NCBI GenBank assembly: GCA_964596165.1
Contig: CAZQTW010000007.1
Coordinates: 62,001 to 126,000 of the forward strand
DNA: 64,000 nt
Source of the DNA: CAYUQT01 sp964596165
GTDB taxonomy: Bacteria > Planctomycetota > Phycisphaerae > UBA1845 > JAFGLZ01
Direction of reading: 5' to 3'
Shown: piece by piece, positions 9,390 through 18,937 of the stretch
Layout: each line of letters starts with the position of its first letter
How positions within the stretch are numbered: position 1 is the first letter of the stretch
Notes under the pieces: generated by a model
Told to the model about the DNA's origin: nothing
The model's database searches: none
Seen by the model: only the letters and a program-made list of their open reading frames with translations
Position numbers and translations under genes: made by a program

Positions 9390-10910
9390 TTGTACGTGCA
9401 ACTGATCAATCCACCGCAACGGATCTCGGCGGCGAATCTTGTCTCGGCCGTGGCCATCCCTCCTCTCGGGACGGCCTACCTGGCCGCCGAGTTGGAACGT
9501 GCGGGTCACCGCGTGTCCGTGGTGGATGCCGTCGGCGCCGGGCTGGAACACGTCTTCACTGTCGGTGGCCGTTCGTTTCGGGGGCTCGATTTCCGTTCAA
9601 TCGTGGAGGGTCTGGACCCGCAAGCCGACCTCATCGGCTTGGGCGTCATGTATTCGTCGTCTTGGCCCGGCTTGCGCGACCTCGTTGGACGGATCAAGGC
9701 AAGGTTTCCGCAAACGCCGCTGGTCCTCGGCGGCGAGCACCCGACCGCCCTGCCGGAGCTGGTTTTCGAGCAATCGCCGGCAGACTTCGTGGTCATGGGC
9801 GAGGGTGAGGAAACACTGTTGGAGCTTTGCGACCGCTTCGGGCGGCGACAAGACCTCGGCGATGTGCGAGGACTGGCGTTCCGGACCGATGACGGAACGA
9901 TCCGCATCAATCCGCGACGTGCGCGCGTTCGGGACCTCGACGCTCTTCCGCTGCCCGCCTGGCATTATTTCGACATCGAGCGATACATCCGATTCGCCCA
10001 GCCGCACGGCAGCTCCGAGGGCCGGTCGATGCCCATGTTGGCGACGCGAGGCTGCCCTTTCCAATGCACGTTCTGCGGTTCGCCCGGGATGTGGGGAACG
10101 ACGTGGCGGGCCCGCGACCCGGTTAAGGTGGTCGACGAAATGGAGTCCTACGTGCATCGCTATAACGCGAATGACTTCCACTTCGAAGACCTGACGGCCG
10201 TCGTCCGACGGGGATGGATCCTCGACTTCTGCCGCGAAGTCATCCGCCGCAGACTCAAGGTAACTTGGCAATTGCCGTCGGGCACGCGAAGCGAGGCCAT
10301 CGATGCCGAGGTCGCGCGGGCGATGCACGCGGCCGGATGCCGCCAGTTCTCCTACGCCCTGGAGTCGGGCTCGCCCGAGATCCTCCGCCGGATCAAGAAG
10401 CGAATCCATCCGAATCGTGTCTTCAGCTCGGCGGAGAAGGCCATCGCCGCCGGCATCCGCGTCCAATCGGTGTTCATCTACGGATTCCCGAACGAAACAT
10501 GGCGGCAGATGTGGCAGACGTGGTGCGCCATGCTGCGGTGCGCGGTCGTCGGGTTCCACGAGGTGTCCATCTGCGCGCTCCAGCCGCTGCCCAACACCGA
10601 GATCTACCGCGAGATCGATCGCGAACGGTCCATCGCGCTGACGGACGACTACTTCGATTCCATCTTCGGTTACCTGGGGATCTGGCAGCAGCGGTCCTGG
10701 AATCCGCGCGTGCCGACGGTCGTACTCCGCTTGATCATCCTCTTCAGTCTGGCGAGCTTCTTCCTCGTGTCGTTTATGTGTCACCCCAACCGAGTGATCG
10801 GCACGTTCAGAGGCCTGTTCTCGGCCCGTTCCGGCGGCAAATTCGCTAAGATCCTCAAGGGCATGGTCCGCAACATCAAGTTAATCGGGCATTCGTATCC
10901 CGCGTCCTGA
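9390..10910 (+). CDS. B12-binding-domain radical SAM protein
   Basis: A 506-residue protein with a TTG start. The N-terminal 150 residues form a cobalamin-binding-like Rossmann domain (LINPP start, GLGVMYSSS, LGGEHPTALPE, GEGEETL) without the DxHxxG motif, as in the BchE/P-methylase class. The radical SAM core has CPFQCTFC with Cys222, Cys226 and Cys229, and then the usual GYALESGSPEIL-like segment. A C-terminal hydrophobic stretch (RLIILFSLASFFLVSF) may touch the membrane. Relatives methylate or rearrange lipids, hopanoids and natural products. The substrate here is unknown. The next gene begins directly after the stop codon. Confidence 0.8.
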   Translation: MYVQLINPPQRISAANLVSAVAIPPLGTAYLAAELERAGHRVSVVDAVGAGLEHVFTVGGRSFRGLDFRSIVEGLDPQADLIGLGVMYSSSWPGLRDLVGRIKARFPQTPLVLGGEHPTALPELVFEQSPADFVVMGEGEETLLELCDRFGRRQDLGDVRGLAFRTDDGTIRINPRRARVRDLDALPLPAWHYFDIERYIRFAQPHGSSEGRSMPMLATRGCPFQCTFCGSPGMWGTTWRARDPVKVVDEMESYVHRYNANDFHFEDLTAVVRRGWILDFCREVIRRRLKVTWQLPSGTRSEAIDAEVARAMHAAGCRQFSYALESGSPEILRRIKKRIHPNRVFSSAEKAIAAGIRVQSVFIYGFPNETWRQMWQTWCAMLRCAVVGFHEVSICALQPLPNTEIYREIDRERSIALTDDYFDSIFGYLGIWQQRSWNPRVPTVVLRLIILFSLASFFLVSFMCHPNRVIGTFRGLFSARSGGKFAKILKGMVRNIKLIGHSYPAS

Positions 10911-11846
10911 ATGGCCTGTTTCGAGTCGGCTCCGTCAAGCCTGTCAACGGGGCAAGCCGTGGTTCTTGATCGTCCTTCCCTTTCGCCCTACAACGTGGGC
11001 ACTGCGCGACCGTATTTCGCGGCGGGGAATGAGCATCGCGTGTCAGGGGCCACATGGGTGACCGAAGACCTTCAGCAACTCCTGGAGCAGGTCGAGGCCG
11101 ATACCCGCTCCGTTCTCACGGACGACCACGAGACAATGAATGTCGGTCCGTTCATGGCCGCCTTCCATCGGGATTCCGATCTGGTCTGGTACAACTACGC
11201 GGTGCCGAATGCCCCGACGGCCAACGACCTCGCCTGCGTCAGCGACGCCGTCGGCCGTCTCCGCCAGTTGTTCGGCGAGCGGAACCGCACACTGAGGTTC
11301 GAGTTCTTCGAAGCACTGTGGCCCCTCCTCGGGCCCGCGCTTGAAACGTGCGGTCTGAAGCTGCAGGGAAAGAGGCCGCTGATGCTTTGTGCCCCGAGCG
11401 ACCTGCAGCGGGTAACGGCCAGCGGCTTTTCCGTGAACTCACTCGACGAGGGGGCCGATGAAGAGACCCTCACCGAATTCGTCATCGCCGCGAAGGTCGG
11501 TTTCGCCATGGATTCGCCCGAGGTGCAGCCGAAGGAGATCGTCGAGCAGCGCCGGCATTTACGGTCGGGCCGCCTCCGGTGTGCGTTCGCCCGGATGAAT
11601 CGGCGGATGGTCGGCGTGGGGACGCTGGTCGTCGGCAATGAGGAGTTGGTCGGGGTGGGCACGCTGCCCGAATTCCGCCGGCGCGGCGTGGCGGCCTCCG
11701 TAAGCAGCCACCTAATAGCCGAACACTTCGCACACGGTGGCAAGGTCGTCTGGCTCACGACGGGCGATGCCGCCGCCGAGGCGGTCTACCGCAAGATCGG
11801 CTTCCGTCCTGCCGGCGTGCGACTCCATTACACCGATGCCGGTTAG
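10911..11846 (+). CDS. GNAT-family N-acetyltransferase
   Basis: The C-terminal 150 residues show the GNAT fold: VGVGTLPEFRRRGVAASVSSHL is the acetyl-CoA pyrophosphate loop, and AVYRKIGFRPAG is the closing strand and helix. The first half (VWYNYAVPNAPT, LRFEFFEALWPLL) looks like a degenerate second GNAT lobe. The first ATG directly follows the upstream stop codon, but a GTG at 11056 that begins TEDLQQLLEQ is a reasonable alternative start. Its coupling to the radical SAM gene suggests a joint role in modifying a small molecule. Confidence 0.7.
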   Translation: MACFESAPSSLSTGQAVVLDRPSLSPYNVGTARPYFAAGNEHRVSGATWVTEDLQQLLEQVEADTRSVLTDDHETMNVGPFMAAFHRDSDLVWYNYAVPNAPTANDLACVSDAVGRLRQLFGERNRTLRFEFFEALWPLLGPALETCGLKLQGKRPLMLCAPSDLQRVTASGFSVNSLDEGADEETLTEFVIAAKVGFAMDSPEVQPKEIVEQRRHLRSGRLRCAFARMNRRMVGVGTLVVGNEELVGVGTLPEFRRRGVAASVSSHLIAEHFAHGGKVVWLTTGDAAAEAVYRKIGFRPAGVRLHYTDAG

Positions 11847-12070
11847 GGGTTCGTGACCCACGGTTCCGACACCCGCACGTCAGGAATGTTGTGGCGGCCG
11901 TCGGTTCTTGAAGCGGCCCGCGAATGCGCTTGCCCACCCGATCGCGGCGACCTCGACCCTGATCAACCACCGATTGACCCTACCTCCGTATGAGGTATGA
12001 TCTCGTCCGGCCGACCGGAGGAGAATCACCCGGAGGGTCCGGTTCCCCCGACGAACGGAGTCGCCGTCCG

Positions 12071-15000
12071 ATGCCCGACAGGTCCGACAAGCAATTTGTC
12101 CACCTGCACTGTCACACGCACTACTCGCTGCTGGACGGCGCCAACCATATCGAACCGCTGGTCAAACGGGCCAAGGACCTCGGCATGGAAGCCCTGGCGT
12201 TCACCGACCACGGCAACATGTTCGCCACGATCGAGTTCTACGCGAAGGCGCTGTCCGCCGGGGTCAAGCCGATTATCGGTTGCGAGGTTTACTGCGCCGC
12301 CAACAGCCGGTTCGAAAAGACCGGCGGGACCAACTGCCCCAGCTATCACCTGGTCCTGCTGGCGTCCAATCAGACGGGGTACCGCAACCTGATCAAGCTG
12401 GTCAGCCTCGCCTATCTCGAGGGATTCTACTATCGCCCCCGGATCGACCGCGAACTGCTCGAGAAACACCACGAAGGCCTGATCCTCATCGACGGACACC
12501 TGGGCAGCGACCTGGGCGACTACATGACTCGCGGTGACCCGGCCGGCGCCGAGCAAGCCGCCCGCTGGTATCGCGACCTGTTCGGGCCCGAACGCTTCTA
12601 CATCGAGCTTCAACGGCACGGCAATCCGGTGCAGGACCGGCTCAACCCGCTGTTGATCGATCTGGCCGACCGGCTGAAGGTGCCGCTGGTGGCGACGAAC
12701 GACGTCCACTACCTGACGCGGGACGATGCGTTCGCCCAAGAGGTCATGATCTGCATCAATACGAGCAAGACGCTCAAGGACGAGAATCCGCTCAAGCACG
12801 AAACACAGGAGCTTTACCTGAAGAGTCCCGAGGAGATGGCCGTCCTCTTCCGCGATCGCCCCGACGCCATCGAAAACACCGTGCGGATCGCCGAGCAATG
12901 CAATGTCCCGCTTGATTTCAAGACGAGGCACGCGCCGGTCTTCCGTCCGCCGGACCGCAAGACGCCCGACGATTTTCTCCGCGAATTGGTCTACGCCCGC
13001 GCCGGCGAGAAGTATGGCCGGATCACGCCCGAACTCCGCGAGCGAATCAACTACGAGCTGGAGGTCATCGCCTCCAAAGGGTTCAGCAGTTACTTTCTGA
13101 TCGTCTGGGATTTCGTCCAGTTCGCGCGATCCAAGGGAATCCCGGCCGGCGCGCGCGGCAGCGGGTGCAGCACGGTCATCGGCTACTGCCTGGGCCTGAG
13201 CGCGCCCGAGCCCATCCGGTACGGGCTGTACTTCGAACGGTTCATGGACCCCGAGCGCGACGAGATGCCCGACATCGACATCGACATCTGCCAGAACGGC
13301 CGGGCCGAAGTCATCGAGTATGTCCGCCGGAAGTACGGACACGTCGCACAGATCATCACCTACGGAACGCTCAAGGCCCGCGCGGCGATCCGCGACGTCT
13401 GCCGCGTGATGGAGGTGCCGCTGGGCGAGGCCGACACGCTCGCCAAGCTCGTGCCCAACGAACTGAAGATGACGATCGACAAGGCCCTCGCCCAGGAACC
13501 CGAGCTGAAGAAGGCCTACGAGGAGAACGAGCAGTACCGCAAGGTCATCGACATTGCGCGCAAGCTCGAGGGCATGGCCCGACACGCTTCGGTGCATGCG
13601 GCGGGCGTCGTCGTGGCCGACAAGCCTCTGACCGACTTCCTGCCCCTCTGCAAGGTCTCCGACAACGACCACCCCATCACGCAGTTCGACGGGGCGGCCG
13701 TTGAGAAGGTCGGCCTACTCAAGATGGACTTTCTCGGCCTGCGAACGCTCACGATTCTGGAGCGGGCCAAGCAATTGGTCCACCAGCGAGACGGACGCCC
13801 GCTCAACCTCGAGACGATCGATCTCACCGATCAGCGGGTCTACGACGTGTTCGCGCGCGGGCAAACCAAGGGCATCTTCCAGTTTGAGTCCGGCGGCATG
13901 CGCGACGTGCTCATGAAGATGCGACCGAACCGCATCGAGGACCTCATCGCGGCCAACGCCCTCTTCCGTCCGGGTCCGATGGTCAACATCGACGCTTACG
14001 TCGCCCGCAAGCATGGGCAGGAATGGACCACGCCGCATCCGGCGATGACCGAGGTTCTTCAGGAGACCTACGGCATCATGGTCTACCAGGAGCAGGTCTC
14101 GCGGCTCGTCAACCGGCTCGGCAACATCGAGCTGAAACGGGCGTTCCGCCTGGCCAAGGCCATCAGCAAGAAGCGGACGGCGATGATCGAGGCGGAGCGC
14201 CAACCCTTCATCGACGGCGCGGTCGCCAACGGCGTGGCGAGGGAAACGGCCGACAAGATCTTTGAGGACATCCTGCGATTCGGCGGGTACGCCTTCAACA
14301 AGGCGCACTCGACCGGTTATGCGCTGGTGGCGTTCGAGACGGCCTACATGAAGACGTACTATCCGGTCGAGTTCATGGCGGCGCTGCTGACCTATGAAAT
14401 CCCCGCCGCCAAGCCCGACGAGCGCGGCCTCTACATCGACGAATGCCGCCGGATGGACATCGCCGTCCGCCCGCCCGACATCAATCAGTCGAACGCGGAT
14501 TTCACCGTCGTGTACGAGGATGCTCCTGTCGGCAACGGCAACGAAAAGGTCGGCCGGAAGGCATATATCCGTTTCGGCCTGGCGGGCATCAAGGGCGTCG
14601 GCGAAGCGGCGGTTCACGCCATTCTCGAGGCCCGCGAGAAACACGGGCCGTTCCGGGACATCTTCGACTTCTGCGAGCACGTCGACCCGCAGAAGGTGAA
14701 CAAGTCGGTGGTGGAGGCATTGATCAAGGCCGGCGCGTTCGACGGCACCGGGGCGATGCGCAAGGCGTTGATGGAGGTCGCCGAGCGGGCGATGCAGATG
14801 GGGTGCGAGGTGCAGCGCGATCGCCGCGCCGGCCAGATGACGATGTTCGACACCTTCCAGACGGAAGCAGAAACCTCCCACACCAGGACCATCGGTTCCA
14901 GCGAATGGACCGAGTCGGAGATGCTGGCGCACGAGAAGGAAGCCCTCGGATTCTATGTCACCAGCCACCCCTTGGGACAACACGCCGAAACCCTCTCGCG

Positions 15001-15691
15001 ATTCACGACGGCCGACGTGGTTGACCTGAGGAGGCCGGAGTTCGGCGACGGAACGCAAGTCGTCCTGGGCGGCATGATCACCAAGATCCGAACGGTCGTC
15101 ACCAAGGCGGGCCGGAACCCCGGCTCCAAGATGGGCATCGTGACGCTCGAGGACCTGACCGGCAGCGTCGAGGTCGTGCTGTTCCCCGACGACCTCGAAA
15201 AGCATCGTCCCTTGATCGCGGCGGACCGCCTGGCCCTATTCTGCGGGCAGGTGGACCGCCGCCGCCAAGAGCCGAGCGTCCGGGTCAGCGAAGTCATCCC
15301 GATCGAACAGGCCGCCGAGCGGCTCGCGCAGGGCGTCATCGTGAGAGTACAGTGCGTGGGGACCGAGGAGAAGGTCTTACGGCAATTGCAGGATGTCTGC
15401 CGGGCGCATCCGGGCCAGACGCCGTTGTTCGTACAACTGGTCACACCGACCGGCCTCCGTGTTCTGGTGCGGTGCCGCCAGCCAAGCGGAGTCAAGCCTG
15501 ACCACGCATTCCTGCGTGACGTGGCCGGCCTGTTGGGCGACGAGCACGTGATCATCGAGGGCCCGCCCCGCCGGGTTCCTCGGCGCGCCGCTGTCGTCGC
15601 GGAGGAGACCGTCCCTGCCGAGTCTGCCGCCATCGAGGAACCCCCGCCGCCGTCGGCAGAAGACGAGGCCGAACACGAAGTCTACGCGTAG
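12071..15691 (+). CDS. dnaE: DNA polymerase III alpha subunit
   Basis: A 1206-residue replicative polymerase from the ATG at 12071; an in-frame ATG 27 codons earlier yields a Pro/Gly-rich tail unlike the family. Order: PHP domain starting with HCHTHYSLLDG; palm with PDIDIDIC, where Asp401 and Asp403 fit the catalytic pair; MDFLGLRTL with the third Asp near 553; fingers with KPLTDFLPL; helix-hairpin-helix (GLAGIKGVGEAAV) near 840; OB fold near 990-1060; and a C-terminal tail rich in Pro, Ala and Glu. The PHP metal ligands appear intact, so proofreading or pyrophosphatase activity is possible. It is DnaE1-like in size, so it is probably the chromosomal replicase rather than the error-prone DnaE2. 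Confidence 0.95.
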   Translation: MPDRSDKQFVHLHCHTHYSLLDGANHIEPLVKRAKDLGMEALAFTDHGNMFATIEFYAKALSAGVKPIIGCEVYCAANSRFEKTGGTNCPSYHLVLLASNQTGYRNLIKLVSLAYLEGFYYRPRIDRELLEKHHEGLILIDGHLGSDLGDYMTRGDPAGAEQAARWYRDLFGPERFYIELQRHGNPVQDRLNPLLIDLADRLKVPLVATNDVHYLTRDDAFAQEVMICINTSKTLKDENPLKHETQELYLKSPEEMAVLFRDRPDAIENTVRIAEQCNVPLDFKTRHAPVFRPPDRKTPDDFLRELVYARAGEKYGRITPELRERINYELEVIASKGFSSYFLIVWDFVQFARSKGIPAGARGSGCSTVIGYCLGLSAPEPIRYGLYFERFMDPERDEMPDIDIDICQNGRAEVIEYVRRKYGHVAQIITYGTLKARAAIRDVCRVMEVPLGEADTLAKLVPNELKMTIDKALAQEPELKKAYEENEQYRKVIDIARKLEGMARHASVHAAGVVVADKPLTDFLPLCKVSDNDHPITQFDGAAVEKVGLLKMDFLGLRTLTILERAKQLVHQRDGRPLNLETIDLTDQRVYDVFARGQTKGIFQFESGGMRDVLMKMRPNRIEDLIAANALFRPGPMVNIDAYVARKHGQEWTTPHPAMTEVLQETYGIMVYQEQVSRLVNRLGNIELKRAFRLAKAISKKRTAMIEAERQPFIDGAVANGVARETADKIFEDILRFGGYAFNKAHSTGYALVAFETAYMKTYYPVEFMAALLTYEIPAAKPDERGLYIDECRRMDIAVRPPDINQSNADFTVVYEDAPVGNGNEKVGRKAYIRFGLAGIKGVGEAAVHAILEAREKHGPFRDIFDFCEHVDPQKVNKSVVEALIKAGAFDGTGAMRKALMEVAERAMQMGCEVQRDRRAGQMTMFDTFQTEAETSHTRTIGSSEWTESEMLAHEKEALGFYVTSHPLGQHAETLSRFTTADVVDLRRPEFGDGTQVVLGGMITKIRTVVTKAGRNPGSKMGIVTLEDLTGSVEVVLFPDDLEKHRPLIAADRLALFCGQVDRRRQEPSVRVSEVIPIEQAAERLAQGVIVRVQCVGTEEKVLRQLQDVCRAHPGQTPLFVQLVTPTGLRVLVRCRQPSGVKPDHAFLRDVAGLLGDEHVIIEGPPRRVPRRAAVVAEETVPAESAAIEEPPPPSAEDEAEHEVYA

Positions 15692-16000
15692 CTTGATCGT
15701 GGTGGTCAGGTCGGCCGAGTAGCTGCCGCACTGAACGGTAACCGTCGAGTTGCCCGTGACCGAAATCGTCGTGTTGCATATCCCTAGCGGAAGCTTCCTG
15801 CTTGCGGGCCTAATGGATGCCCCTCTTGCGTCCGTCCGGTCATCTGTTCCTCTGCAATTCCTGTGCATTGAGTCAGTCGGGCGCCACGCCGGGCGGGGCA
15901 CCGGCCGCTGCACTCAAGCGCAAACCGCTCCGGCCCGCTTCCGGGCCATTTGGGGGGAATGGGTTACATAGCCCACGCTCACGATCTTCAGCGGATGACG
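15692..16000. other. Gap of 309 bases with a coding-like fragment on the minus strand
   Basis: Between dnaE and the prepilin-like gene, the minus strand at about 15690-15790 reads as TTISVTGNSTVTVQ followed by CGSYSADLTTTIKL. It has high GC at third positions and an alternating beta-strand pattern. It runs on antisense into dnaE without a convincing start or end, so it is most likely a decayed gene end. No terminator was found. Confidence 0.35.
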
Positions 16001-16963
16001 TCACGGGAAGAGCTGGCTGATGTCGATGTCCCGTCCCTGCTGTGCATACAGTTGGTTGAACAGGTAGGTGAGAAATGGACGCGCATCGGCCAGGTTGAAC
16101 GGATTGATCGGGCGGCCGTGAGGATTGGCGGCACTCGTCGGCTGGGGATCGCGGTGGAGCTCGACGTGACCGTCGAAGTACGCCAGGCTTCCCCGCTTGT
16201 ACAGTCCCGAGTAGTCCGGTTGTTCCTTCACGGGCTGACCGTGGTATTGGCCTATCTCGTCATACAGGAAGAACACGCAATCCGCCCGCATGGGCCAATC
16301 CTCGCCCGGGTCGGAGTTGTAGGTGTAATCGCCCGCCACATGGCGGTTCCATTGTTCGTCGATCAGCATGATCAGCGAACTGGGGGAGAAGATGGCGCCA
16401 AGTCTCATCGTCGGTCCGCGGAAGTCACCAAAGAACGGGTTGCTCCCATCCCCCCCGAGAAAGGGTGGGGGACGCCACTTCTTACACGCGATGCTCCGGG
16501 TGTAGTTGAAGCGATGCTGCATGATACCCGCGTCGTGGATCCGCTCAAATTCAGGGCAGCGATACAGGTCGCCGAAACGGGTGTAGGGGAACAGCACCCC
16601 GCTCTGCGGCAGACGAACACCGGCATTGACCCAACCGTCTTCGTCCAACGTGTGGTCAAGGACGATCTGCATCTGGTTTGGTTCGGCCAGCCAGGCCTCG
16701 TTCGGGTCGGGCCTGTCGAACCCGTGGTCGACGAAGGGAGGCGACTCCTTGAAGTCATCGGCGTAGAGCAGCAATCCTTTGCTAAGCTGTGCGATGCGGG
16801 TGCCGCAGAGCGTCGTTCTGGCCTGACTGCGCGCCTTGCTGAGGCTTGGCAGGAGGATGGAGATCAACAGGGCAATAATGGCGACGACAACCAACAACTC
16901 AATGAGCGTAAAACCGACTGGTGCCGGTCGGTGGAGTCTGCGCATGTTGATTGAATAGGCCAT
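16001..16963 (-). CDS. Prepilin-like protein with class III-type N-terminus
   Basis: A 320-residue protein. PVGFTLIELLVVVAIIALL is a canonical prepilin cleavage site (Gly before Phe, Glu at +5) and helix, so it would be processed by prepilin peptidase. Near the C-terminus, YKRGSLAYFDGHVELH matches the FDGHV segment of the H-X9-DG type pseudopilin-like proteins that are abundant in Planctomycetota, Verrucomicrobia and Lentisphaerae. Their role is unknown; many seem to be surface or secreted-assembly proteins. I chose the ATG at 16963, six codons before MRRLHRP. The open frame continues further upstream but with poor sequence. It is not next to the secretion operon at 42-47 kb. Confidence 0.8.
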   Translation of the reverse strand: MAYSINMRRLHRPAPVGFTLIELLVVVAIIALLISILLPSLSKARSQARTTLCGTRIAQLSKGLLLYADDFKESPPFVDHGFDRPDPNEAWLAEPNQMQIVLDHTLDEDGWVNAGVRLPQSGVLFPYTRFGDLYRCPEFERIHDAGIMQHRFNYTRSIACKKWRPPPFLGGDGSNPFFGDFRGPTMRLGAIFSPSSLIMLIDEQWNRHVAGDYTYNSDPGEDWPMRADCVFFLYDEIGQYHGQPVKEQPDYSGLYKRGSLAYFDGHVELHRDPQPTSAANPHGRPINPFNLADARPFLTYLFNQLYAQQGRDIDISQLFP

Positions 16964-17095
16964 TTCGAGGTGATTTCTCCCCACAAAGGAGTTCCATTTA
17001 ATCATACACGGACACCACAACACGGCCAAGGTGGTTCGGCAAGGAACTTTGCGGTTCGCCCGCTGCAAACGTACCATCGAGGCGAGGCGCAAGAA

Positions 17096-17122
17096 AAGAG
17101 GCGCACGTTTCATGCGCCTCTT
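17096..17122 (-). terminator. Rho-independent terminator of the small lipoprotein gene
   Basis: A perfect 10-bp stem (AAGAGGCGCA / TGCGCCTCTT) has a 7-base loop. On the minus strand it is followed by TTCTT. It lies 50 bases past the stop at 17172. Confidence 0.8.
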
Positions 17123-17171
17123 GGCATATGCCGGCAAGTCAGGGGGGCAGAAGCACCCGGCTGCGCCGGTG

Positions 17172-17513
17172 CTACTTCTCCACCCGGGCAAGTTTGAGCT
17201 GGTCGGTGCCGCGCTTCAGTTGGAGCGTCTTGTTCATGATGACCATGGCATTCCAGACCTGGTCGCCCTCTTTGGTGCTCAATTTGAGCTGGAAGCCGTT
17301 GAACTGGTACTTCCCGACCTTTGACACCTTCTGTTTTGCCTCGATCATGTCGGCTTTGAACATGCCGTCTTTAGTGAACTCGATGTGCTGAATGATGTTC
17401 TTGGCATTTTTGAGGTCGGCTGTGGTCTCGACGTTCCATTTGCCCACGATGAAATTGTTGCATCCTGCAAGAACAAACAGCCCTAGCGTTAGGATAGCGA
17501 GTCTCGCTCTCAC
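17172..17513 (-). CDS. Small lipocalin-like lipoprotein
   Basis: A 113-residue protein from a GTG start with AAGGAG 8 bases upstream. The signal peptide ends in the lipobox LAGC, so Cys18 would carry the lipid. The mature part begins NNFIVGKWNVE and has alternating strands (HIEFTKDGMFKADM, KVGKYQFNGFQLKL), which resembles small lipocalin-like or META-like envelope proteins. The function is unknown. It stands alone with its own terminator. Confidence 0.75.
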   Translation of the reverse strand: MRARLAILTLGLFVLAGCNNFIVGKWNVETTADLKNAKNIIQHIEFTKDGMFKADMIEAKQKVSKVGKYQFNGFQLKLSTKEGDQVWNAMVIMNKTLQLKRGTDQLKLARVEK

Positions 17514-17813
17514 GATAGAAGCTCCTTATGTGTTCACGACTTACTGTTCGATAGGAAAGCGAACTACCATCGGAGCAACCTCCTGCCGCTCCGCGCCAAG
17601 TCAACCCAAGACGCTACTATAAGTTAAATATCGGACGTTGGGCTTGTCAACGGTTAGGAAATGTTCCGCCCCGGAAAACCCTAAGCCGGCTGCTTGCTTG
17701 CGGGTGGAGATGGCATCTATAGAATGGGGACTCATGAGTCTTGTCCATGTGTTTCTTCACAGTCACGTCCCGGGCATTTCAGTCCCGGGCATCGGCCTGA
17801 TGGAGTCGGTCAC
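17514..17813. other. Divergent intergenic region of 300 bases
   Basis: It lies between the lipoprotein gene (minus) and the RND adaptor gene (plus). On the minus strand a perfect TTGACA (17645-17650) is followed 17 bases later by a weak TTAACT (17622-17627), a possible promoter for the lipoprotein gene. GGAG lies about 9 bases before the adaptor ATG. Nothing else was recognised. Confidence 0.4.
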
Positions 17814-18935
17814 ATGAGGCACGTTGGTCAAGCGGGCGGAGTCCGACGAATCATCAAGCAGGTGTTCGTCGGTGTCGTCTTTCTGGTCGTCGTCGTGTTC
17901 CTAATGCTTTGGCTCATAGGGAGTTTCAGGCCAAAGGTGGGTGCTGTGGGGTCGGGGTCGGTCGTTAAACGACGTGTCGGCGATGCACGGTTGGTACCGG
18001 TGCGGTCGCTTCGGGTGCCCACCACCGAGTCGGCGGTCGGGACGATTCGGGCGGTGTACGAGTCGTCGGTGGCCTCGAAGATCTTGGCGAGGGTGGTGGA
18101 GGTCCGGATCAAGGCCGGGCAGAAGGTGGCCAAGGATGAGGTCTTGATTCGCCTCGACGACGCGGATCTTAAGGCCCGCCGTCAACAGGCCGAGGCGGCC
18201 GCTGTTGCCGCCCGGGCCAATAGCGATCAGGCCAAGACCGAGTTCAACCGAATTGAAGGGCTCTTCAAACAAAACGCGGCGGCCAAGATAGAGTTTGAGC
18301 GGGCGACCACGGCGCTGAAAGACGCGGAGGCGAAGCTCGAGCAGGCCAACCAGGCCCTTCGCGAGGCCGAAACCAACCTTGGATACGCGACGATTGTCAG
18401 TCCGCTGACCGGCGTGGTGGTGGACAAAAAGGTCGAGTCGGGGGACACGGTGACGCCGGGACAGGTGCTGGCGACGCTCTACGACCCGACACACATGCAG
18501 CTTGTGGCCAGCGTCCGCGAATCGCTGACGCATCGGCTGAGGGTCGGGCAGACGATCGGGGTTCAAATCGAATCCCTCGGCAAGACGTGTGAGGGTCAGG
18601 TCAGCGAGATTGTCCCCGAGGCGCAGTCGGCAAGTCGATCGTTCCAGGTGAAGGTCACCGGGCCGTGTCCGCCGGGAATGTACACGGGGATGTTCGGTCG
18701 ACTGCTGATTCCGTTGGATGAGGAAGATGTCCTTGTCGTGCCGCGAGCGGCCGTCCGTCATGTCGGACAACTGGACATCGTCGACGTGGCCGACGAAGCG
18801 GGCAAGACCCTGCGTCGTCGGAGCGTCCAACTAGGCCGGATCTTCGGCGATGACGTTCAGGTATTGTCCGGCTTGAGGGCGGGAGAGAAGGTCGCTTTGG
18901 CCGTGGTCGGCGAAACCGATCGCAAGGGGATCTGA
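17814..18935 (+). CDS. RND efflux periplasmic adaptor (HlyD/AcrA family)
   Basis: A 373-residue protein from the ATG at 17814 with GGAG upstream. One N-terminal membrane segment (VFVGVVFLVVVVFLMLWLIG) anchors it, and no lipobox is seen. It then has the split lipoyl domain (GTIRAVYESSVASKI ... SPLTGVVVDKKVESGDTV), a helical hairpin rich in Ala/Glu/Lys (about 120-190), a beta-barrel and a membrane-proximal domain. It links the inner-membrane pump encoded 2 bases downstream to an outer-membrane channel. No TolC-like gene is present in the window, so that partner must be elsewhere. Confidence 0.88.
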   Translation: MRHVGQAGGVRRIIKQVFVGVVFLVVVVFLMLWLIGSFRPKVGAVGSGSVVKRRVGDARLVPVRSLRVPTTESAVGTIRAVYESSVASKILARVVEVRIKAGQKVAKDEVLIRLDDADLKARRQQAEAAAVAARANSDQAKTEFNRIEGLFKQNAAAKIEFERATTALKDAEAKLEQANQALREAETNLGYATIVSPLTGVVVDKKVESGDTVTPGQVLATLYDPTHMQLVASVRESLTHRLRVGQTIGVQIESLGKTCEGQVSEIVPEAQSASRSFQVKVTGPCPPGMYTGMFGRLLIPLDEEDVLVVPRAAVRHVGQLDIVDVADEAGKTLRRRSVQLGRIFGDDVQVLSGLRAGEKVALAVVGETDRKGI

Positions 18936-18937
18936 CG

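Noticed and set aside
11990..12070. 27-codon extension of DnaE
   Set aside because: Gly/Pro/Arg-rich and unlike the DnaE N-terminus, which starts just before the PHP motif.
12026..13672. 548-codon minus-strand frame opposite dnaE
   Set aside because: It is the antisense shadow of a highly conserved polymerase gene; no recognisable domain.
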